Source: Gammaproteobacteria bacterium UBA7310 (GTDB taxonomy: Bacteria; Pseudomonadota; Gammaproteobacteria; Pseudomonadales; Ketobacteraceae). From it: 41,563 nucleotides of DNA. The first letter of the stretch is position 1; each line of letters opens with the position of its first letter. The position numbers were made by a program, and so were the translations under genes. Of the stretch, positions 17,000 to 22,915 are shown one piece after another. Location of the stretch: positions 1 to 41,563 of the forward strand of contig DKQK01000048.1 of the NCBI GenBank assembly GCA_002471665.1. The letters run 5' to 3'. The notes under the pieces were generated by a model, which did no database searches, had not been told where the DNA came from, and saw only the letters and a list, made by a program, of their open reading frames with translations.

Positions 17000-17113
17000 G
17001 ACACGGTGAATCCTGTTATTGTTTTTTTGATTCGTGAACAGAGCGGCTCAGTAACCAGAGGTGGCCGAATAAGAAAAATTAGATCATGTAGAAAACGGTC
17101 GAACTAGGCATTG

Positions 17114-17147
17114 TTGGCCAAATGGATGGGGGTAGTGGCCAAATGGG
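17114..17147 (-). promoter_or_regulatory. Two direct repeats TGGCCAAATGG, 21 bp apart
   Basis: Identical 11-base copies lie at 17115-17125 and 17136-17146, a period of 21 bases or two helical turns. The first is part of the palindrome TTGGCCAA. They sit between the dgcP stop and the start of the condensation-like gene, upstream of the operon. This arrangement suggests a dimeric or cooperative regulator site. No confident sigma-70 boxes were found; TCTAAT around 17079-17084 on the minus strand is a possible -10. Confidence 0.45.
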
Positions 17148-17184
17148 ATGTTGGTCTGTATCGCTTTTGTAAGCCCTGGCCTGA

Positions 17185-18903
17185 TTAGCCTCTTGCCACC
17201 TGGTTACGGCCCTCACCCTTGGCTTTATAGAGCGCTTTATCGGCCCGTTCGAAGCAGGTTTCGATTTCGTCCCCCTCCACAAAGGTGGCTATGCCGATGG
17301 AGGCGGTGATGGGGATGCGTTTTTGGTTGAAGTTGAAAGGACAGTTTTCGATAGCGGCGCGTACTTTCTCCATGGCGGCGTAGGCAGATTGCGCATCCGT
17401 TTCAGGCATGATCACCACAAACTCCTCACCGCCGTAACGGGAAACAAAGTCCTCGTTGCGCACGCGGCGGGATATTTCCCGGGCCACCAGTTTCAGTACT
17501 TTATCCCCCCGCAGGTGGCCTAAATTGTCGTTTACCGCCTTGAAGTGGTCAATATCGATAATGGCAATAGAGAGTGGATGTCCATGACGGCGCCAGCGGG
17601 AGAATTCGGCTTCGATGCAATCGTCGTAGGCGGCGCGATTGGGCAGTTCGGTCAGTGCGTCCCGGAGTGCTTCCATGCGTTGCGCCTCCAGGCTGCTCTT
17701 CAGCTCCAGGGCTTCATCTTCCATGGAGGCCATACGCTGGCCCAGGGTTTCGATGTGCTGATAGACTTCTTCGCGGCGCTTGGACTCTTCGGTTTTGAAC
17801 ATGTCCACTGCGGCGACGATCCGGTTAACGATGCTCTCGATTCCCAGTTTCAGTTTGCTGATATCTTGACTGCGTTCCACATTCTCACGTATATCCGCCA
17901 ATTCCCTGCGTACATCCTGATCGAGCTTCTCCTGATTCTGCAGCGAGCGTTCTTCGCCCTGGCGTGCTGTAACCAGAAAATCCTGGATGTCGTTCAGGCG
18001 TTGGTGCAGCGCCACCAGGAAGCCCTCGAACTCCTTCTGGGCCACCATCCGGGTGGAGGCCACCAGTTGGGTGGTCTCATCCAGAAACTCAGGCAGGGAA
18101 TCCAGTTTGAACTGGGATTTGATGCGATCCACCAATTGTTCTTTGCGGGTGGTATAGTCCGCCGGTACTTCCAGCTGTTCCAGCAGATTACACAGAATGC
18201 GGCTTAAACGGTCGGGTAACTGGGGATCGGTATGGGATTCCACCTGAGCAAAGCCCATCCTGCCGGCTGTATGCTCAACCACCAGCTCCGGGTCAGTCAG
18301 TTCAATGCCATACTCTTCTACCGGCAGGTTGTCCTGGGGCTCGGTTTTTATGTCGCTCGGTTCCGGGACGGTGCCGAATAAGCGCGACAACAAACCGCTC
18401 TTGTTGTTCTGGCCCAGTTCTTCAATGCGCTCCAGCAGGTGGCGGGTGACCTGGCCGTGGGTCTGATTCAGGCCTTTGATGATGTCGGACTGTTTGCCGT
18501 TGCCGGAGAGCAGTTGGGGCAGGGATTTGCGTAATTTCTTGATGGTGGACTTGTCTGCACGGGGCAGACTCATTTCCAGGTACTGCTCCAACTGGACGTC
18601 GATCATCTCCTGCAGTTGGTGTTGCTCCTCTTTACGGCGGTCGTCCAGTGCCATGATGGTGCGTTCCAGCCGGGCAATGACGGGCTCCAGGGTTTGGATG
18701 TCCCGGCCACCACGCAGAGCCGTGCGGATCTCGTCCAGCTGTTCGTCCAGGGAGGGGTCCAGGCCGTCGGCGGCTAAACTGACGCGCACCAGGCCACGGC
18801 GCAACAGGTCCAGCCGTTGCTGGTCTTTTTTCTGGCTATTCTCGAATTCTTCGAGTGCAGTCAGGTACTTGTCTTTCCAGTTCAGGGTATTGCTGTCTGA
18901 CAT
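17185..18903 (-). CDS. dgcP: Diguanylate cyclase, DgcP-like
   Basis: A 572-residue cytoplasmic protein with a long helical, coiled-coil-rich N-terminal region (about 1-400) and a C-terminal GGDEF domain. The active-site loop is YGGEEF near residues 489-494, a functional GG(D/E)EF, and R-N-E-D five residues before it forms the inhibitory c-di-GMP I-site. The domain contains ALTELPNRAAYDD and IDIDHFKAVND as usual. No transmembrane or PAS segments are seen. The position downstream of dsbA and an EEP hydrolase matches the Pseudomonas DgcP locus, where the protein is reported to work with the polar hub FimV. I assign the symbol on synteny and architecture. Confidence 0.85.
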   Translation of the reverse strand: MSDSNTLNWKDKYLTALEEFENSQKKDQQRLDLLRRGLVRVSLAADGLDPSLDEQLDEIRTALRGGRDIQTLEPVIARLERTIMALDDRRKEEQHQLQEMIDVQLEQYLEMSLPRADKSTIKKLRKSLPQLLSGNGKQSDIIKGLNQTHGQVTRHLLERIEELGQNNKSGLLSRLFGTVPEPSDIKTEPQDNLPVEEYGIELTDPELVVEHTAGRMGFAQVESHTDPQLPDRLSRILCNLLEQLEVPADYTTRKEQLVDRIKSQFKLDSLPEFLDETTQLVASTRMVAQKEFEGFLVALHQRLNDIQDFLVTARQGEERSLQNQEKLDQDVRRELADIRENVERSQDISKLKLGIESIVNRIVAAVDMFKTEESKRREEVYQHIETLGQRMASMEDEALELKSSLEAQRMEALRDALTELPNRAAYDDCIEAEFSRWRRHGHPLSIAIIDIDHFKAVNDNLGHLRGDKVLKLVAREISRRVRNEDFVSRYGGEEFVVIMPETDAQSAYAAMEKVRAAIENCPFNFNQKRIPITASIGIATFVEGDEIETCFERADKALYKAKGEGRNQVARG

Positions 18904-18996
18904 CGGGGGGGAGACTGTTCCTTGAATTCCCTAAAAGTATAGGAAAGTTGTGGGAATAGCCCAGTAAAGAAATTAGAAAATTTAGGCCGGGTTCCG

Positions 18997-19854
18997 TCAG
19001 TGGCGAGATGTGGCTCGCAGGATGGATTGTTGCGCCAGGGCCTCGGCCAGGGGCTCGGGCAGGGACACTTCCATGGCGATGGGGCGGTGATCAGAGTAGT
19101 CGTAATCCAATACTTTCACATGATTGATCTTGAGGCTGGGGGAGACCAGGATGTGATCGATGTTGCGGGTGGGGTTCCAGCTCGGATAGGTATGGTGATC
19201 CCCGCTTACCTGCTTGAGATGGGTGTCCCGTAATGGAGTGTCGATGATCTGGTCGCTGCGGCAGTTCATGTCCCCCATGACCACCACATGCTCATAGTGC
19301 TGGATCAAATCCCGCACGTAATCCAGCTGACGGAAACGGGCCCGTTCACTGAGGGCAAGATGCAATCCCACCAGTACCAGGGTGTCCTTCTCGTTGCCGT
19401 ACTTGGCAACGATGGCGCCGCGCCCTTTCAGGCCGGGCAGCTTGTGGTCCTCGATTTCATAGGGCACGAAGCGGGACAGCACGCCGTTACTGAACTGGCC
19501 CAGGCGGCCGAAATTGCGGTTCAATTGTTGATACCAGTAATCGAAGCGCCCCAGATCCGCCAGATAGGCCACCTGATTCACGAACCCGCTGCGCAAACTG
19601 CCACCATCCACCTCTTGCAGACACACCAGGTCATAATGGGTAAGCACATGGCCGATACGGTCCAGGCGCTGCAGGCCCCGCCAGTCGGGCAGCACGTGAC
19701 GCCAGCTGCGGGTCAGGTAATGATGGGGGGCACTGGTCCCGATGGCGGCCTGGATGTTGTAACTCAGCAGACGCAGCACACTGGGCTGGTCTGCTGAATA
19801 GAAGCTGGACTGGTCGTGGGTATTGATGTCGAAACTCAACGGGGTCTCACTCAA
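18997..19854 (-). CDS. Endonuclease/exonuclease/phosphatase (EEP) family hydrolase
   Basis: A 285-residue metal-dependent hydrolase of the EEP fold. The signature residues appear in order: LLSYNIQ near the start, LVCLQEVDGG with the metal-binding glutamate, VGLHLAL, the GDMNCRSD motif, NIDHILVS, and the terminal YSDHRPI histidine. Members cleave phosphodiester or phosphomonoester bonds in nucleic acids or lipids; the substrate here is unknown and no signal peptide is evident. The only start in frame is TTG at 19854 with AGG close upstream. The gene lies between dsbA and dgcP, an order also found in Pseudomonas. Confidence 0.85.
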   Translation of the reverse strand: MSETPLSFDINTHDQSSFYSADQPSVLRLLSYNIQAAIGTSAPHHYLTRSWRHVLPDWRGLQRLDRIGHVLTHYDLVCLQEVDGGSLRSGFVNQVAYLADLGRFDYWYQQLNRNFGRLGQFSNGVLSRFVPYEIEDHKLPGLKGRGAIVAKYGNEKDTLVLVGLHLALSERARFRQLDYVRDLIQHYEHVVVMGDMNCRSDQIIDTPLRDTHLKQVSGDHHTYPSWNPTRNIDHILVSPSLKINHVKVLDYDYSDHRPIAMEVSLPEPLAEALAQQSILRATSRH

Positions 19855-19923
19855 CGTGCCTGGACTTTTTATTGTAGGCGCTAAATGATGGCTGTTCTAT
19901 GAATGGATTTCACAAACGCCGCG

Positions 19924-20598
19924 TTATTGTTCCGACAATGCCACTTTGGAGGCGGCACGTTCTTTATCCACCAGAAAGTCGACCACATCCAGCAGGTCGG
20001 CGAAGGTTTTGCCGGACTGGGTTTTAACCAGATACTTGGCGTTCACGACGATTGCCGGTACCCCCCGCAGCCGATAGGTTTTCGCCAGCGCGGTGGCCTG
20101 GCGTACCTTGACCCGCACGCTGAAGGAGTTATACAGCTTGTTGAAGTCGTCTTCGCTGACACCATAGCCCTTGAAAAAGCCCGCCAGATCCGCCTGGGTG
20201 TACAGGTTCTTATTCTTGACGTGGATTGCCTCGAACAAATCAGGTTTGATTGTCTCCAGTTTGCCCAGGGCATCGGCGACAAAATAGGCATGGGCCAGGG
20301 GCTCCCAGTCTTTGCGCATGGCGGCCGGGGTCATAATAAAATTGACGTCGTCGGCCTGTTTGGCTTTCCACTCCGTGGTGAAGCTTTCCAGTCGAAAGCA
20401 GTGGGGACAGCTGAAGGAGAAAAATTCCCGTACCTCGATTTTGCCGGGTACCTCGACCTTACCGGGCTGCTGCAACAGCTCATAATCCACCCCTTCGCGG
20501 AAGGTCTCCGCCTGCAGCAGGGTACTGCAGAGGGCCGCACACAGTGCGATGAGGGCAACAAGGGTTGATTTGATGGGGTTGTTGGTATCGTTTTTCAT
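19924..20598 (-). CDS. dsbA: Periplasmic thiol:disulfide oxidoreductase DsbA
   Basis: A 224-residue DsbA that introduces disulfides into exported proteins. It has a signal peptide of about 30 residues (LVALIALCAALCSTLLQA), the active site C64-P-H-C67 in FFSFSCPHCFRLE, and the cis-proline loop RGVPAIVV near residue 176. The CPHC dipeptide is that of E. coli DsbA. Length is normal. It is separated from cytochrome c4 by a strong terminator, so it must have its own promoter in 20600-20780, where 20-bp repeats are found. No dsbB lies in the window. Substrates may include the c-type cytochrome maturation machinery, but this is inference. Confidence 0.95.
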   Translation of the reverse strand: MKNDTNNPIKSTLVALIALCAALCSTLLQAETFREGVDYELLQQPGKVEVPGKIEVREFFSFSCPHCFRLESFTTEWKAKQADDVNFIMTPAAMRKDWEPLAHAYFVADALGKLETIKPDLFEAIHVKNKNLYTQADLAGFFKGYGVSEDDFNKLYNSFSVRVKVRQATALAKTYRLRGVPAIVVNAKYLVKTQSGKTFADLLDVVDFLVDKERAASKVALSEQ

Positions 20599-20671
20599 CT
20601 TGCTGATATCCTGGATTGTTGGCTAAGGTTGCCGGCTATACCTGAATCGGACTGAGTCTGGATAGTCAGTC

Positions 20672-20711
20672 TGTGGATAATCTGACTATGGTATGGATAG
20701 TCTGACTATGG
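20672..20711. repeat. Two 20-bp near-tandem repeats upstream of dsbA
   Basis: Units 20672-20691 and 20692-20711 differ at two of 20 bases and share TGACTATGG at their ends; partial copies flank them. GACTAT and ATAGTC also form an inverted repeat at 20684-20702. They could be regulator sites for dsbA or simple slippage products. Confidence 0.6.
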
Positions 20712-20782
20712 ATAGGCTAGCGGGTTCCACCTGAATGGAAACTGAACCCAATCATAGCGTTAAGTCCTTCACAGGGTGCAAT

Positions 20783-20810
20783 AAAAAACCCCGGCTAGCC
20801 GGGGTTTTTT
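20783..20810. terminator. Bidirectional rho-independent terminator
   Basis: A 28-base perfect palindrome: six A, ACCCCGGCTAGCCGGGG-type GC core, six T. It lies 15 bases after the cytochrome c4 stop on the minus strand and has the T run expected for termination in either direction. It separates the cytochrome genes from dsbA. Confidence 0.93.
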
Positions 20811-20825
20811 ATTCGGTACAGGCGC

Positions 20826-21464
20826 TCAGTACATGCCGTTGATGTAGCTGGCCAGTGCCTGGATGTCGTCATCGCTGAGGCGGGCAGCGGTCGCGCGCAT
20901 CATTTTGCCTTCGCCATCGTTGGTGCGGCGTTTGCCCTCGTGATCTTCCCGGCCCGCGGCGCGGAACGCTTTCAGTTGGGCTTCAAGATAGGCCCCATGC
21001 TGCCCTGCGAGAGCAGGGAAGCCCGCTTCCGCCATGCCTTTGCCACTGGCGCCATGACAGCCGGCGCAGGCGGTCACGCCTTTATCAGCATCGCCCGCGC
21101 GGAACAGGTGTTGACCACGTTCGACCAGCTTGGGATCGGCAGCACCCTTGGTAGAGACTTGTGTGGCGTAATATGCAGCCAGATCGGCCATGTCCTGCTC
21201 GGACAACCCGGGGACAATGCCTGCCATCTCAGGTACCTGGCGGTCGCCACTCTTCATGTCTTTCAACTGCTTGATGGTGTAGGACTCAACCTGGCCCGCC
21301 AATTTGGGGAAGTTGGGGATGGCACTGTTGCCGTCGGCACCATGGCAGGCGCCGCAGACTGCGGATTTGTTTTTGCCGGCTTCGGCGTCGCCCGCAGCCT
21401 GTGCCACGTTAGCTGTCCCCGCAACCAACGCTGCTGCGAACAGCACGTTTGCTACCAATTTCAT
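20826..21464 (-). CDS. Diheme cytochrome c4
   Basis: A 212-residue periplasmic diheme cytochrome. After a signal peptide ending in AQA, heme motifs C37-G-A-C40-H41 and C133-A-G-C136-H137 mark two homologous halves. Methionines such as M70 in LKDMKSGDR and M193-region MMRATAARLS are likely axial ligands. Each half ends in the ALAAYY/ALASYI-type helix. Cytochrome c4 donates electrons to terminal oxidases such as cbb3. The cytochrome c5 gene lies 46 bases upstream on the same strand, and a strong terminator follows. The pair next to engB and polA matches Pseudomonas. Confidence 0.95.
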   Translation of the reverse strand: MKLVANVLFAAALVAGTANVAQAAGDAEAGKNKSAVCGACHGADGNSAIPNFPKLAGQVESYTIKQLKDMKSGDRQVPEMAGIVPGLSEQDMADLAAYYATQVSTKGAADPKLVERGQHLFRAGDADKGVTACAGCHGASGKGMAEAGFPALAGQHGAYLEAQLKAFRAAGREDHEGKRRTNDGEGKMMRATAARLSDDDIQALASYINGMY

Positions 21465-21510
21465 AGTCTAACCCTAATTAATGCTTGAAAATCAGTGTGT
21501 TGCGCCGATC

Positions 21511-21807
21511 TTACTTCGACATGTATTCGATGATTTCTTTCAGCTCTGCATCACTGCAATCGCTGCACAGGCCCATTGGGGGCATGGCGTTTTTGCCTTT
21601 TTTGGAGCTTTCCACCAGGCCATCAATACCACCGGCGGCTTCAATTCGAGCTTCCCAGGCTGCAGTGTCACCAACTTTGGGGGCGCCCGCAGCACCGGTG
21701 CCATGGCAGGCCATGCAGTACATATTGTATTTGGCTGGCGCTTCCGCCTGAACATTCACAGACAGGCCTAACGCGATCATCGCAGAAGCAAGCATCAGTT
21801 TTTTCAT
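21511..21807 (-). CDS. Cytochrome c5 family monoheme protein
   Basis: A 98-residue secreted cytochrome. A signal peptide of about 21 residues (ending VQA) precedes the heme motif C31-M-A-C34-H35. NAMPPMG carries the axial methionine M78, and C81/C84 in GLCSDCSD form the disulfide characteristic of cytochrome c5. AAGGGG lies about eight bases before the ATG. It is probably cotranscribed with the downstream diheme c4 gene and serves as a periplasmic electron carrier. The divergent gene is engB. Confidence 0.93.
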   Translation of the reverse strand: MKKLMLASAMIALGLSVNVQAEAPAKYNMYCMACHGTGAAGAPKVGDTAAWEARIEAAGGIDGLVESSKKGKNAMPPMGLCSDCSDAELKEIIEYMSK

Positions 21808-21896
21808 GGACGAACCCCTTATATACCCTTGATTTGGCTCGGTTTCCGCCGCGACGGAACCCCTCTCTCGTGTTACATATGCAAAAAATCCGGTGG

Positions 21897-21902
21897 ATTA
21901 TA
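21897..21902 (-). promoter_or_regulatory. Possible -10 box for the cytochrome c5-c4 genes
   Basis: On the minus strand TATAAT is a perfect -10 hexamer about 90 bases before the cytochrome c5 start. A poor -35 (TTACCC) lies 18 bases upstream. Only the -10 is convincing. Confidence 0.35.
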
Positions 21903-22005
21903 TAACAAACTGTGGCGAAGGGGTAATGTCCTTTACAGCACTGGGGAATATTGGAGAGAATGCCGCCACCTATATCCATCATTCAATTCAGCCCGGTATT
22001 TCTCC

Positions 22006-22632
22006 ATGAGCCAAGCACAGGATCCGTTCACCACTCTGCTCCGCCAGACCCAGTTTGAGACCAGTGCCGCCACCCTGGCGCAATGTCCGCCGGAGGCCGG
22101 AATCGAGGTGGCGTTTGCCGGCCGTTCCAACTCCGGAAAGTCCAGTGCACTGAATACCCTGGTGGATCATTCCGGCCTGGCCCGTACCAGTAAGACACCG
22201 GGACGGACTCAGTTGATCAATTTTTTCAGTATGAATGAGCAATGGAAGCTGGTGGACCTGCCCGGTTACGGTTACGCCAAAGTGCCCGAGCGCCTGAAGA
22301 AAGAATGGCAGGCCAATATGGGGGAGTACCTGGAAAAGCGCGAATGCCTGGCAGGATTGATTCTGGTGATGGACGTGCGCCATCCCCTGAAGGAGTTCGA
22401 TGTGATGATGCTGGATTGGGCGCGGCACTATGACATGCCGGTGCATATTCTGCTCAGCAAAAGCGACAAGCTGAAACGTGGGCCCGCCAATAACGCGTTG
22501 TTTGCCGTGAAAAAAGCCGTTAAGGAATACGGTGACAAAATCAGCGTACAGTTATTTTCATCGTTGAATAAAAGCGGTGTGGATCAGGCAAGAGCCGTGT
22601 TGTCGGCCTGGTTTGGATTTCAGCAGGATTAA
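22006..22632 (+). CDS. engB: Ribosome biogenesis GTPase EngB/YihA
   Basis: A 208-residue TRAFAC-class GTPase needed for assembly of the large ribosomal subunit. The G motifs are G1 GRSNSGKS, G2 threonine in RTSKTPGRTQ, G3 DLPGYGYA and G4 SKSDK, all intact. The start is placed at ATG 22006, which gives the family length; an upstream in-frame start would add about 59 unrelated residues. The gene is convergent with polA, and the interval between them encodes a probable small RNA on the minus strand whose terminator begins two bases after the engB stop. The same order is known in enterobacteria and Pseudomonas. Confidence 0.96.
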   Translation: MSQAQDPFTTLLRQTQFETSAATLAQCPPEAGIEVAFAGRSNSGKSSALNTLVDHSGLARTSKTPGRTQLINFFSMNEQWKLVDLPGYGYAKVPERLKKEWQANMGEYLEKRECLAGLILVMDVRHPLKEFDVMMLDWARHYDMPVHILLSKSDKLKRGPANNALFAVKKAVKEYGDKISVQLFSSLNKSGVDQARAVLSAWFGFQQD

Positions 22633-22633
22633 G

Positions 22634-22670
22634 AAAAAAAGAGCCGGTAGCCTTGGGGCAAGCTACCGGC
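22634..22670 (-). terminator. Rho-independent terminator of the polA-engB small RNA
   Basis: On the minus strand GCCGGTAG (22670-22663) pairs with CTACCGGC (22650-22643), extended inward by CTTG/CAAG with one bulge, and is followed by TC and seven T. The hairpin is strong and the T run is only on the minus strand, fixing the direction. Confidence 0.9.
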
Positions 22671-22748
22671 CTAGGGTCCGGCTCTTGGGGGAAAGCCGGT
22701 TTGCTGTAGCCGATTTTACTCGGCTGGGGATTGCTGCCTTAGCTTCAT
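22634..22748 (-). ncRNA. Probable Spot 42/ErsA-position small RNA
   Basis: About 115 nt between polA and engB, same strand as polA, as for spf in E. coli and ersA in Pseudomonas. Three hairpins follow one another on the minus strand: AGCCGA with TCGGCT (22725-22708), CCGGCT with AGCCGG (22699-22678) and the terminator stem (22670-22643). The last two have C-rich loops, TTCCCCCAAG and TTGCCCCAAG-like, and CAATCCCC lies unpaired before the first. Such C-rich loops can pair with Shine-Dalgarno sequences. A sigma-E-like promoter is placed just upstream. No coding frame explains the structure. The 5' end is inferred from the promoter to within a few bases. Confidence 0.72.
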
Positions 22749-22752
22749 GTAT

Positions 22753-22779
22753 TGAGACGATGAAGGTCGGAATAAGTTC
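22753..22779 (-). promoter_or_regulatory. Sigma-E/AlgU-type promoter of the small RNA
   Basis: On the minus strand GAACTT (22779-22774) and TCTCA (22757-22753) are separated by 16 bases. This fits the envelope-stress sigma consensus GAACTT-N16/17-TCTRA at all but one position. A and T tracts directly upstream could act as an UP element. ErsA of Pseudomonas is known to depend on this sigma factor, which agrees. Confidence 0.65.
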
Positions 22780-22814
22780 ACTGAAATCGAAAAAAAAATT
22801 TCTTTTTTTCAGTG
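22779..22814. repeat. A/T-rich inverted repeat
   Basis: CACTGAAA at 22779-22786 and TTTCAGTG at 22807-22814 flank an A-run and T-run, forming a long AT-rich hairpin. It may end polA transcription or bend DNA upstream of the small RNA promoter; no GC-rich stem with T tail is present. Confidence 0.5.
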
Positions 22815-22863
22815 TCCGACAGGACTAAGGCGTTTATCCACGCTGTTATGGTTATTATTTGGG

Positions 22864-22915
22864 CTCATTAGTGAATTTCAAGCGGGCATTGGGGGAACCC
22901 ACCTAAGCTAATGAG
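22864..22915. repeat. Inverted repeat spanning the polA stop codon
   Basis: CTCATTAG (22864-22871) and CTAATGAG (22908-22915) form a perfect 8-bp stem with a 36-base loop. The right arm contains the polA stop codon. It might protect the 3' end of the polA message; there is no T run. Confidence 0.5.
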
